DNA of 64,000 nucleotides from Anisus vortex (lineage: Eukaryota; Mollusca; Gastropoda; Planorbidae): positions 46,679,715 through 46,743,714 of the forward strand of contig OX421497.1 in NCBI GenBank assembly GCA_949126835.1, in the 5' to 3' direction. Every line of letters begins with the position of its first letter. Positions within the stretch are counted from its first letter, which is position 1. This document shows, one piece after another, positions 24,301 through 33,917 of this stretch. Both the position numbers and the translations under genes were made by a program. Below the pieces are notes generated by a model. It was not told the origin of the DNA, did not search any database, and saw only the letters and a list, made by a program, of their open reading frames with translations.

Positions 24301-27300
24301 ACATGTCACTGTTGAAGACAGGTGGTGGGGCTGGAGGTGGCACCACAGGCCTGTGGCTGACTGGGGCTGGCCTTCTCCCGACCACACCATTGGCTACTGG
24401 CGGAATCACCGGCTAATGGGGAAAAAAAAATTAATAGACTACAAGGAAGCAAAAATTGTTTTTATTTCTTTTAAATTCAATTTCAGATCAATTAACTTTA
24501 TAAAACTAGTTTCACTCGCATAAAACAATATATTTATATATATATATGTTAGTATCAAGGTTAAAGATAAAAAGAACATCAGTAATACTAAATGTGTTTT
24601 AAACTATAGTATACAGTGTATAATTTAAGCTTTACACAGGATTCCAGCACAAAAGATAGACACAAATTCAAGGAGATTTCCAGGAATTTTTCAGTAGAAA
24701 AAACTAACATTCCAGGAGTATAAATTATCAATGGTGAAAACAAATGACATCACTATACATCATAGTCAGTCATAGTATGAAATATAATTGAAGAAGTTAA
24801 CAAAAATATTTATCAAATCACATAAAAAATCCCCAATTTCTTTAACTTTGGACTATAGCTTCATCATCAACATCCTGATTCAGCAGCCATTTGGGCACTT
24901 GCCCTTTGGCCCAAGGCTATGCCACTATGGTGAAGAAATTGCAGACTTTTTTGTAGCTGTTCATGGTTTGAATATAGAGCGTTTGAGAGATTTGGTGTCT
25001 TGGAGGGGTAGACATTTTGTATGTCCTGTAGTGCCGGACAGTCAAAATGGTGATGGGCAAATGTTTCATTTTGGTGTTTACAGAGGGGGCATGTCGCCGC
25101 TTTTTCTGGTTTGATGCGGTTAAGGGGGAACAGGACTGAGTAGGCGGGGGGGGGGGGAATATTTGGCATATTTTTTCAAAAATAGAGTTGTTTAGTTTTG
25201 TTAAAAATAGCTTGTTAAACCTAATTGTAACAAAAATGCATCAACTAAAATTGAAAAAATGACGGTTTTGAGCTGAAATATTGAGTTTGAAAGATATGTG
25301 TCGACTCAATTTCTTTGCTGATTCTTTACCTTTAAATGCGTTTTTCTCAATATGTGTTTTTTGTTGTGTTTGTGCTATGATAATTGTAAAATAATGAGAA
25401 GCATTAGAGATAACATATTGAAATTTAGTATGTAGCTTTATATATTATACTTAGAGGTACTAGACAGGTTTTCAAGGTGAAATTATAAAATAATAATTAG
25501 TTTGTCTGTAAAATGTATTAAAAGAAAAAATTTTTAATGAATTTTATTCAAAATTTCAATACTAAAGTTAAAAAATTCATTAAAAAAATACTTTTAACAA
25601 TATTCAATTAAAATTGTGTCTAGTACCTAAAATGGTTATTGTCCTACATAAAAACACTTTTAAAACCAAAATATCTATAATACTTTTTAAAATTGTATAA
25701 CTTTTGTAATGTTTTTTTTTTCAAAATGGCGACCGCAACCATAATTCTGTCATCAAAATTACTCATGTTTTTATCAAGGCCACACAAGATATATATGTAT
25801 ATGCGATTAAAAATCATTTTGGTTCAGTAATAACTGAATTACATTTTTTTTCAGTCCTATTCCCGCTTAAGGTGCGAGTTTATGTATATGTGTCCTGTGC
25901 GCAGGCGAAAGATGATCACTTGATCTTTTCTCTGTAGGGCATTTATTGGGTCATTTTCATCTGGTTTGGGCATATTTGGGAAGACACATCTTCTGGTTGT
26001 GCCCAATGCCCAGCCATTTAACCACTCTATTGCTTCAAATTCCTATGTGCCTAACACCAAATATTTTTTTTAATTCTAAATTTTTGGAGATTTTCAGAGA
26101 AATATTGAAATTTCAGGAATTTTCCAGGAGCTTTTAAATTCCAGGAAAATCCAGGAGGCTGCAGGAACCCTGTTTACATTTTATTGTTGATATGAAATGT
26201 TTATGACATTAACAAAACGCAGGTAAAATAAAAATGAGTTTATTAACTCAGACCTGCCAACCTGTAAACAATATATGCTATCTAACTATTGATTTTACTT
26301 CATTGTAATTTTGGTATCGCAACTGTTTTTATAATGTTTTTGACATCTATTTCAAAAAGTGAATCAGAATTCTACATAAAAGTTGGGAGAGCACTGAGAG
26401 TATGATTGATAGTTTGACAATTTTTACGTGAACATCTCTTCAAAGAAGTTTTCAGAAAATGTTGTTGTTTTTTACCTATTTTTGTAATCAGTAACTATAA
26501 AAAATATCACAGTACTTGGCAGGTCAGCTTACAGCCCGATGGCAACAAGACTAACTATATGTCAATATATGCTGATAACAAGACTTACTGTAGGATGGTA
26601 ATTCTGAGGTGAATGTGTATGGTTTGCCGAAGGGTAGTCATTACTTTCTCTGTAGCCATCAGGAGCTGGTATAGCGTCTTCAGTAATATCTGTCCTGTAC
26701 AGCTGTTGCTGTTCTAGCTCCTGTCTCCTTCTCGCCTCTTCTTTCTGTTGCTCTATTTCATATCTCCTCGCTTCTTCGTACTTCTCTCTCTCTGACTCGG
26801 CTTGTCGTAATGCACCGATTTCCGAAGGACTTCTCTCATTTTTATTCTTCAAATTTCTAGGATCCAGGTCAGAGTTCTCAAATTTTTTCTGGAAAAAAAA
26901 ATCAGGCTGTTTCCAGACTATTTCAAGGATATAAGAGCCTAATTCCAGGCTACCATACACGTTAAAATTTACTATATTACAATATAAGTAATTCAATATT
27001 TCTTATTGTAACACCTCATCCCTATAAAGACTATAAGTCAGTAAATAAATAAAATGAGTTGACAGCCCTCTTCACCCTCCCCCACCCCATCCTTTTTTCC
27101 ACCCATCTATTATTTTTACTGATATTGCCTCCCTTCTCCCAACCACTTAAAATATTACAAGTTGGTTGGTATTTTATGTGAGATTTGAATTTAATAACTT
27201 AATTAGTGTCACTAAGATCGTTAAGATTTACAATGACATAGGACATAATTATAACAAAAATTAGACCGTAATTTATTGTTATTTTAATAAAAAAAATGTA

Positions 27301-30300
27301 TCTATAAAATTGCGAATATCGGCCGAGCTAGTTGGCAGATTTCTGTGGCCCTGGCATACTAGGTGATTGTGTGACCAGCACTATACACAGCTGCCTTTAC
27401 TTTACCCCAACTAAGGTCAGGTACCCATCAGAGCTGGGTAGGCTCAGGTACACCCTCCAGACCTGGGAAAAAATCCTAGCCTTCACCAGGATTCAAACCT
27501 GGTATCCCTCAGAGCTGCCGCTCGGCTACCACGCCCCGGAAACTGGTGAACGCTGCTTCAGTGGACCAATGGATCAATTTGGTCTGACGGGTACTATACT
27601 TTTAGTCGGCAGATTTAACTAATCACGTATTTGGTCACAAAATGGTCACACGCCTCCTCCCCCTAAGTGACCTAAACATGGCGTGAATGAGGTATTAATC
27701 TAAGGCTCAGTCAGTGGGGGTTTATGGCCTATAAAAATGGGATTGGCGTTTTTTGTCTGACCTTGATTTTTATAATAATTTTTTTAAATATAAATTTCAA
27801 GGCTGACAGGCTATTTTTCCAGGCTAAAATGCTTATATTCAAGGTTGTTCAGGCCTTGATTTGTTTTTTTTTAACTCCAGACTTTTCCAGACTATGGGAG
27901 AACCCTGGATCCTGCTAAACAAAACCAAGAAATAAACTCAAATATGAGCTGCATCATAAAGTGATATCTGAATAAACATGGGATAATCCCTAATAAACTA
28001 TGAGGTGATCATATTAAACCATGAAGTGGTTTCTATAACCATGAGGGATACCCAAGTGCTTAAAGTGATCCCTAAAAATTCCATGATGTGCTTCCTAAAA
28101 ATCCATGGGACGACGCCAGCCGTGCCCACGTGAACGACTCATGAGTATTGACTAAAAGAAGTTCATTACCTGATTATCTGATACTATATCAACTCCCCCA
28201 GCAAGATGTTTGAATTTATCTTTCATATTGGGCTTGGCAGCTTTAATCATGTGTGTCTTTTTCGTTTGACTTCTCTGTGGACATTAAGAGTGAAAGGAAT
28301 ATAGAACAACAGGAAACTACGCACAACAACAGCATGCATTGTGGGTATAGACCCTGATGTCAATTAATACTTTATACATAAATTATTAACTAGAATATTC
28401 CATAAACTGCACATTATGTTTTTCACATTAGATTTAACCCTGACAGTTCAGCAGTTTATATGGCTCTTACATAATTAATATATATAATATAAAAATTGAA
28501 GTCAGGCAGCTTCATGTGAAAGAAGGAAATTCTATGCGGAGTTGAGCACAGGGCTTTTCAGGTTACCTATCAAAGTTTTAACTCTGAGCCACAAGGAGCT
28601 ACACATTAAGGGCTTAAAAGCTTACAAGTAATCCCATGGGATTAAATTGTTCCATAAGGCTGGTAAAGCAGCATTCAGTGGTTTACAAGGCAGATGAGGG
28701 AATCGTGTGGCCAGCACATGTCCCACCAACTTTATTTTGCCCGACTTCTTTTAAGTACCACTTAGAGCTGAGAAGTCAGGGACACCCTCAAAAATAAAAA
28801 CATCCTAGCCTTCATCAGGATTCAAACCCAGAACATTCGGTATGCCAGCCGAACACGTCACCAGCTACCGTGCCCCATAAACATTATAAGCCTGCTGCAA
28901 AAAGTTAAACTTACATCTCCCCGTTTTCTCTTCTGTTCATGCAGCTTTTTATTTTCCTGTATCTGTTTGCTCATCTCTACTGCCCAAAGTTCAGCAAAGT
29001 AGCTTGGGTCTGTATAAAACTTCATACTGTGCTTGCCATCTTCCCTGTCAGAAGCAAACAAAAACCATTGCAATACTTGGCACTGGGCTACATACATATA
29101 ACAAACATAAACCATTGCAATACTTGGCACTGGACTATATATATATATACAAGCTACATTGCCTGGCGTTGCCCGGGTGAAAAAAAAACATGACTATATA
29201 AGGTGCATATAAAAATTGTATTAACTACAATTAAAAGAAAGCTATAAATCTAATATTTAAATTATTATTTTTTTACTGAAGACTTTTAGGAAAGTGGGCC
29301 TAATTTAAAATAATTATTGTAATCGGGTAACAAAAATAGGCAAGTATTTTTATTTACCAAAAATCTTAATTGCCCATAGATTAACAATGCCTTTTGTTTT
29401 TACAAAATTGAACAAAATTGTAGAAAAAAAAAGGTATAGTCTAACTGGAGAATCGAACCCGGGTCGCGGCATAGCAGTCCGCTACGTTAGGCAGTATATA
29501 TATATAGGCCTAGGCCTAAATAGGTCAGTGACACAAACTCACGTGTTTTCAAATTGACCAACGGAGATCCGTGGGGACACAAACACGATCTTTTTATATA
29601 TATAGATAACATAGCTCTGTTCAGATCTAAAGAGAACTTATATTAAAACCCAAACAAACTGACAGTTAACGGGAGGCGCTAACCTGAATACGTCCAGTTT
29701 GTCCAATGCTGGCGGGGCATCACATCTCTCGTACCACTCAACAATGGCTTTCGGAACGGTGGCTTTAGACAGCACACCTTGTTCCTTCTTGTTGGAACTC
29801 TTGAAAGGCTTCTGAAGGTGAATGTCCTGAAGATTCACTGAAATGAAATATGACAAAACAATCATGTCATTTGTCAACAAACAAAAAGGCATCTTATTTA
29901 CTACTTGTAAAGCCAGCGGAGGATATGGCAGCATCAGATTCTAACCCTTTATGTCATCACAAGCGAGCACACTGATTGTGCTGCAGAAATTTCTTCTTAT
30001 ACAGTATCTCATTCTGCCCCAGCTTGCCTTGAGCAAACATTTCTTATTACTTTAAAACTAAATATTCTACATTGTGCAAAAATAATATCCTAGCTTAATC
30101 TGTAAGATACATTGCCTCATTTGAGATTTAGTTTTCATGAATCAAACTTCACTTATAATGACTGCTTCACTTATAATAATAACTGCTTCTCTTATAATAA
30201 TAACTGCTTCACGTATAATAATAACTGCTTCTCTTATAATAATAACTGCTTCACGTATAATAATAACTGCTTCTCTTGTAATAATGACTGCTTCACTTAT

Positions 30301-31360
30301 AATAATAACTGCTTCTCTTATAATAATAACTGCTTCACGTATAATAATAACTGCTTCACGTATAATAATGACTGCTTCACGTATAATAATGACTGCTTCA
30401 CTTATAATAATAACTGCTTCACGTATAATAATAACTGCTTCTCTTAAAATAATAACTGCTTCACGTATAATAACTGCTTCTCTTGTAATAATGACTGCTT
30501 CACTTATAATAATAACTGCTTCTCTTATAATAATAACTGCTTCACGTATAATAATAACTGCTTCTCTTATAATAATAACTGCTTCACGTATAATAATAAC
30601 TGCTTCTCTTGTAATAATGACTGCTTCACTTATAATAATAACTGCTTCTCTTATAATAATAACTGCTTCACGTATAATAATGACTGCTTCTCTTGTAATA
30701 ATGACTGCTTCTCTTATAATAATAACTGCTTCACGTATAATAATGACTGCTTCTCTTGTAATAATAACTGCTTCTCTTATAATAATGACTGCTTCACTTA
30801 TAATAATAACTGCTTCTCTTATAATAATAACTGCTTCACGTATAATAATAACTGCTTCTCTTATAATAATAACTGCTTCTCTTATAATAATAACTGCTTC
30901 TCTTATAATAATAACTGCTTCACGTATAATAATAACTGCTTCACGTATAATAATAACTGCTTCTCTTATAATAATGACTGCTTCACGTATAATAATAACT
31001 GCTTCACTTATAATAATAACTGCTTCTCTTATAATAATAACAACTGCTTCACGTATAATAATAATGTAATAATGACTGCTTCCTTCACTTACAAACATCA
31101 ACGTTAGGATTGAGCTGGGTCACTTTGTCCCTGACATCCTCTATTCGCTGCTGCAAACTGACCCCTCGATAGAACACGTCGCTGGTTTCTTTAGAAAGTT
31201 CCCGGAACAGGTCCTCCGCATGCCGGCTGAGTGAGCTCAGTTCCCTGATGATATTGGCCAGGGTGCTATTGGTGATGCATTCCAGGTCATCTCGGACTCC
31301 AGGCTTCACTGGCTGCCGACTGACCTGAACTGGTTCTATGAGCCGCTTGATATGCGGCAT
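21207..31360 (-). CDS. WASF: WAVE/SCAR actin-nucleation regulator (WASF family), 8 coding exons
   Basis: Member of the WASP-family verprolin-homologous proteins, the subunit of the WAVE regulatory complex that, downstream of Rac, activates Arp2/3 to build branched actin at the cell edge. Coding exons on the minus strand: 31360-31093, 29837-29684, 29044-28915, 28274-28170, 26888-26589, 24412-24189, 22725-22394, 21391-21207. Every intron is GT-AG and the phases join without a break, giving 1698 nt, 565 residues (known WASFs about 500-610). Visible domains: WAVE homology domain about 1-180 (starts MPHIKRLIEPV, contains ECITNSTLANIIRELSSLS and MKFYTDPSYFAELW); basic stretch about 175-215; E/R/Q-rich helix about 240-280; proline-rich region about 320-470 with a run of some 17 prolines; WH2 (RSALMKEIIQA...LRKVE), central helix and acidic tail with tryptophan (GDNWDDSD). 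Single WASF locus; which vertebrate paralogue it best matches was not determined. Function is inferred from the family. Confidence 0.96.
21790..22170. repeat. 25-bp array in WASF intron 7
   Basis: About 15 units of TTTTACCAATCTTTTAGTTT plus TATAA, with an A/G alternation (TTTAG or TTTAA). Confidence 0.95.
22394..22725 (-). CDS. WASF: WASF coding exon 7 (polyproline and start of WH2)
   Basis: 332 nt; acceptor ATACCAACACAG, donor GGTAAAATA, phase 2 in and phase 1 out. It encodes three polyproline tracts, the longest about 17 residues, a serine/glycine spacer, and the start of the WH2 actin-binding motif (RSALMKEIIQAD). The plus strand here is strongly G-rich (22541-22590), a possible G-quadruplex. 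Confidence 0.94.
22752..22965. repeat. 52-bp array in WASF intron 6, 4 units
   Basis: Unit includes GTTCAAATCTAGTCAATG, ATATTGTAACAAAGATACATT. It starts about 27 bp from the exon 7 acceptor. Confidence 0.95.
23940..24125. repeat. 46-bp array in WASF intron 6, 4 units
   Basis: Unit includes ATTCAGTTCAAATTTAGTC, TAGAAAGATTTATTC, AAACATAACACT. Lies about 65 bp from the exon 6 donor. Confidence 0.95.
24189..24412 (-). CDS. WASF: WASF coding exon 6 (proline-rich)
   Basis: 224 nt; acceptor TTTTTTTCCCCATTAG, donor GTAAGT, phase 0 in and phase 2 out. It encodes a proline-rich segment with motifs such as RPVVPPPAPPP and SLPPPSPLP, candidate sites for SH3 partners (IRSp53-like) and profilin. Confidence 0.92.
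24867..26045 (-). pseudogene. LINE C-terminal fragment in WASF intron 5, split by a MITE
   Basis: Minus strand. 26045-25871 encodes EFEAIEWLNGWALGTTRRC, then DPINALQRKDQVIIFRLRTG, the end of an RNase H/connection region. After the MITE, 25119-24867 encodes RIKPEKAATCPLCKHQNET then FAHHHFDCPALQD, a zinc-knuckle-like C terminus of Jockey/I-type elements, ending in a stop. Deleting the MITE restores a continuous frame across H-L-N-R-I-K. Confidence 0.85.
25124..25866. mobile_element. TTAA-flanked MITE (piggyBac- or Kolobok-like)
   Basis: 743 bp flanked by TTAA at 25120-25123 and 25867-25870. Inverted ends GGGGGAACAGGACTGA and GCGGGAATAGGACTGA. AT-rich with internal palindromes and no coding frame. 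It splits a LINE reading frame exactly at the TTAA. TTAA duplication is typical of piggyBac and Kolobok; which of the two is unresolved. Confidence 0.85.
26589..26888 (-). CDS. WASF: WASF coding exon 5 (E/R/Q-rich helix)
   Basis: 300 nt, phase 0 on both sides, acceptor TTTTTTTTTCCAG, donor GTAAGT. It encodes a charged helical stretch rich in E, R and Q, then a polar segment ending NYHPT. Low-complexity sequence between the WAVE homology domain and the prolines is usual for the family; this helix is longer than in vertebrate WASFs. Confidence 0.93.
27343..27607. repeat. SINE-1 copy with 5' inversion (WASF intron 4)
   Basis: Head and body (27343 to about 27539) lie in minus orientation. The remaining tail (from GAAACTGGTGAACG to GGGTACTATACTTTT) follows in plus orientation. 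Direct repeats GGCAGATTT at 27334-27342 and 27608-27616 bound the whole unit, so it is one insertion event. Confidence 0.88.
28170..28274 (-). CDS. WASF: WASF coding exon 4 (basic region)
   Basis: 105 nt, phase 0 on both sides, acceptor AATGTCCACAG, donor GTAATG. It encodes 35 residues beginning RSQTKKTHMIKAAKPNMK, corresponding to the basic, acidic-phospholipid-binding stretch after the WAVE homology domain. No long open frame covers it; it was found from the splice signals and the matching phases of its neighbours. A second AG two bases inside the exon would break the frame. Confidence 0.88.
28648..28877 (-). repeat. diverged SINE-1 copy (WASF intron 3)
   Basis: Minus orientation; head GGGGCACGGTAGCTGGTG, B-box-like GGGTTTGAATCC, body TGGCCACACGATTCC. 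It lies within 40 bp of the exon 3 donor. Clearly older than the copies at 5052 and 58888. Confidence 0.75.
28915..29044 (-). CDS. WASF: WASF coding exon 3 (end of WAVE homology domain)
   Basis: 130 nt between a TTCTGACAG acceptor and a GTAAGT donor; it enters in phase 2 (AG|G makes Arg). It contains the strongly conserved block MKFYTDPSYFAELW followed by a lysine/glutamate-rich helix ending KRKRGD. Confidence 0.95.
29050..29140. repeat. 46-bp direct duplication at the WASF exon 3 acceptor side
   Basis: AAACCATTGCAATACTTGG, CACTGG occurs twice immediately upstream (in transcript direction) of exon 3. Confidence 0.8.
29147..29610. repeat. tRNA-bearing repeat with CCCGG-rich end (WASF intron 2)
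   Basis: Bounded by AT microsatellites. Starts CAAGCTACATTGCCTGG, CGTTGCCCGGG, and ends TTTTTATATATATAGATAAC. Its centre, read on the minus strand, has GACCCGGGTTCGATTCTCC, a perfect B box, and a weak A box. Probably a SINE or short non-autonomous element in minus orientation relative to the tRNA part. Confidence 0.7.
29684..29837 (-). CDS. WASF: WASF coding exon 2
   Basis: 154 nt between a TTTCATTTCAG acceptor and a GTTAGC donor. It enters in phase 1 (T|TG makes Leu) and encodes LNLQDIHLQKPFKSSNK through LDKLDVF, the middle of the WAVE homology domain. The LQDI...KPFKSS core is characteristic of the family. Confidence 0.95.
30149..31085. repeat. 21-bp array in WASF intron 1, about 44 units
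   Basis: Unit CTTATAATAATAACTGCTTCT with variants ACGTA, CTTGTA and GAC for AAC. It ends within a few bases of the exon 1 donor. On the transcribed strand each unit reads like TATAAGTGAAGCAGTTATTA. Confidence 0.95.
31093..31360 (-). CDS. WASF: WASF coding exon 1 (start of WAVE homology domain)
   Basis: 268 nt from the ATG to a GTAAGT donor (31092-31087). It encodes residues 1-89 plus one base of the next codon: the N-terminal helices of the WAVE homology domain that bind Abi and the other WAVE-complex subunits. The start is chosen because MPHIKRLIEPV aligns with the N terminus of known WASF proteins. The donor abuts the 21-bp intronic array. Confidence 0.96.
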
Positions 31361-31399
31361 TTTGCTCAGAACTTTCTCAGCAGTAATAGTTTACTCAGC
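31361..31399 (-). other. WASF: WASF 5' UTR part of exon and its acceptor
   Basis: Directly upstream of the start codon lies a pyrimidine-rich acceptor (minus strand TTCTTTTGTATTCCAG) ending at 31400. The 39 nt from 31399 to 31361 are therefore 5' UTR of the first coding exon. At least one further non-coding exon and the promoter must lie at higher coordinates, possibly beyond 32 kb; I could not place them. Confidence 0.7.
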
Positions 31400-31554
31400 C
31401 TGGAATACAAAAGAAAAGAAAAATGTGTACATTATAAAAACCAAATGCAAAAAAAAACTTGTGGTACATATAAAATATAAATAGATTTTATTAGTACATT
31501 TGTCGTAAAGTAAGAAGCTTCTTTAACTGCATGCATTATTGTTGACTGCTGTAT

Positions 31555-32340
31555 CTATATATATATATAAAGTACACTGTGTGTGTGGATTCCGATCTAC
31601 ATTGGCTAATTTAAAGACGCGTGACCTTATTGTCTCTTATAGGCATGTGTCCTCCTTTGCTGAGTGGTTAGCTTATACAACTGCCATGCGGGCGACCTGG
31701 GTTTGATTTCCCTCTGATAACATTTTTTTTATTTATTTTTTTTATTTCCATTTATATAACCTTTTTTTTATTTAAAGACTGTAAAGAATTTCAGGATTTA
31801 AAGGTTTCCCTAAAATGTTTTCAGTAAGTAAAATCTAATAATTATATTTTAGTCGCATGCAGGAGACGGGTGTTTGATTCTCATGCAAGGATAGTGCTAA
31901 TGTTTTGTTAAATAAAAAGACATGCTTTTTTTAACCCGATAACAATATTTTTTTTAAATTACTGTCTTAGATGTTTTCACAAAATAAATAATATTTATAA
32001 AATTATTATAGCTTTCTGTTCATTGTAGGTTTTTATCTGTAGCTTTATACCGGTATAAATGCGGCAGATGGCAAACTTCGCCTTATGGCAGAGGCTAAAA
32101 GAGCAGCGAAGAAAAGTAGGCTGCCCATAACAATCTCCAACGGTCCAGCGTTCAAGTGCCAGAGATGCGACAGAGCCTGTCTCTCGAGGATAGGTCTCCA
32201 CAGACACAGTCAATTTTGCAGGGCTGGCCAAATCACAGGAGCGCAAATCTAATCGTCTTTCGAGACTATGGAGCCAATGATGATGATAGGCCTATGCAAT
32301 TTTTCCCCGGGCAACACCGGGCAATTTAGATTAATTTAAT
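31555..32340. repeat. tRNA-bearing repeat with CCCGG-rich end, reverse copy
   Basis: Begins with an AT microsatellite and GTGTGTGTGGATTCCGATC. The tRNA-like section CTGAGTGGTTAGC...CTGGGTTTGATTTCCC is at about 31660-31710. It ends ATTTTTCCCCGGGCAACACC. A partial second unit repeats this end at 32400-32600 (TTTTTCCCCGGTGAACACC). It is interrupted by a LINE 3' fragment at about 32040-32290. Confidence 0.6.
32086..32253 (+). pseudogene. LINE C-terminal zinc-finger peptide fragment
   Basis: A short plus-strand frame, MAEAKRAAKKSRLP..., contains a C2H2-like FKCQRCDRACLSRIGLHRHS followed by Q-F-C, and stops at TAA near 32251. This CxxC...SRIGLxxH pattern is typical of the extreme C terminus of some endonuclease-type non-LTR retrotransposons. 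A (GAT)n-like tail follows at 32277-32287. It is a 3' remnant, not a host gene. Confidence 0.7.
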
Positions 32341-32599
32341 TGCTTTTTTTTTTATTTCCTCATTTGTTTACAGAAAGTAAAATCAAATAAGTTAATTCTA
32401 TTTTAGACGTGCGGGAGACGGGTGTTCAATTCTTAGCCAGGGATAGTCTTAACTTTTCTAAAAAAACAAGATATGCCTATTTTTGTCCCGATTACAATGT
32501 TTATTTTAAATTACTTTCCTAAATGTTTTCAGTAAATAATAATTATATTTAATGTAATTTTTCCCCGGTGAACACCAGGGAAATTAGCTTGTATATGTT

Positions 32600-33917
32600 T
32601 ATATAAGCGATAGCAAATTTTGAAATGGGCTATATAAATAACCATCATATTTATATATATAATCGAACATCAAAATCCTCATTTCTAGGAAATTGAAAAA
32701 GGGAGATAACAGAGCATGGACAGATGTGTTGATAATGGCAAATGCTAAAATCCAGATATTCTAATCGTAACCATCTATGAAATCAAGAATTTTAAGTTAT
32801 AAACCAACAAAAGTGAACCAAATATCATGTTCATGAATTCACAATAAAGATCAACATACATTTTAAAAGTGACATTCACAGCTGTTATACTTTTACAGAC
32901 TTGACATTTCAAGTCAACATTCAAGAATGGGTGTGGGAGATGGTAAAAAAAAAATACACGATCAACTTCTCAAGCATGACAATTAGCAGATTAGATAATA
33001 GTTTCTAAATGAATCAAGTGACAATTGTGTACAAATGCTGCAGATTACATTAACTCATTTTAGGCAATAGCAATTTTTGTTGTTATTTGCTTCTTATGAC
33101 ATTTATTACCAAATACTTTTTTAAAAAAATGGACTGAGTTTTTTTTATCAAAACTTTTATTTTGAGTATTTTGTTTCAATAAAAGAGTAATGTAGCCTAG
33201 TGACTAGTGATGTGATTTTTTTTTTAAAGTTTAAGAATGTGTGTCAAGAGTCTAGACCACTGTTAAAATTGCTGGTTTATTAAAAAAAAACAAAAAAAAA
33301 CAAGTATCCAATTGTTTGATAATGGTGGTAATTTGTATAGGGAAACTCTCCATTCTATGCCACTCTCCATTCTATGCCACTCTGCATGCTCTGGTCCAAC
33401 ATCAAGGATTTCATCAGAAAGTTATATATATATATAATAGAATTCTTGAACTAACATTCACTATTCCCATAGTTCCTGACAAATCATTTTGGGAATGAAA
33501 TCTGTTTTCCTGTCAGTAATAAACTTTACATTTTGGGAATGAAATCTGTTTTCCTGTCAGTAATAAACTTTACATTTTGCTTTTTGTTCTTTTCAAATCC
33601 CAGTCCAGGATGTCGAGGGATGAAATTAATGTAAAGGGAAGAAATCTAATGTAAATAAGTAAGCTTGCCAGTAAAGCATTGTCCGTATAACATGTCCGCT
33701 TCACGCATTCAACTGCCGCCAAAAGTACGTCTGCCTAGCATACTTCTTTTGAAATGGCCAAATACTAGTAAAATGTTTATATATACTAGCACCCAGCACT
33801 ACAGTATTATATACTGGGTACTCAGAAACACAGACAGCCTGGAAATATCTGCAAATAACAGAACCTACAGATTTACGTGTTATGTTTAGTCGATAGAATG
33901 TATTGCAATCTAAGTCT
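32600..33917. other. upstream or 5'-intron region of WASF, nothing recognised
   Basis: AT-rich; short duplication CCATTCTATGCCACTCT at 33349-33383. No exon could be supported. Confidence 0.4.
33486..33581. repeat. 48-bp direct duplication
   Basis: ATTTTGGGAATGAAATCTG, TTTTCCTGTCAGTAATAAAC occurs twice back to back. Confidence 0.9.

Larger units (their letters stand above)
24638..26171. mobile_element. possible hAT-like element containing the LINE and MITE
   Basis: Outer ends CAGGATTCC (24638) and GGAACCCTG (26171) are inverted, with further similar TCCAGGAATTTT-type sequence just inside. A related end is seen at 27855-27905 (CCATAGTCTGG...CAGGGTTC on the minus strand). No clean 8-bp target duplication was found, so the boundaries are tentative. 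Confidence 0.4.

Noticed and set aside
30137..31101. Open frames of 310 and 319 codons on opposite strands
   Set aside because: They are the 21-bp intronic array of WASF read in frame; the minus-strand one lies in the intron between two proven exons.
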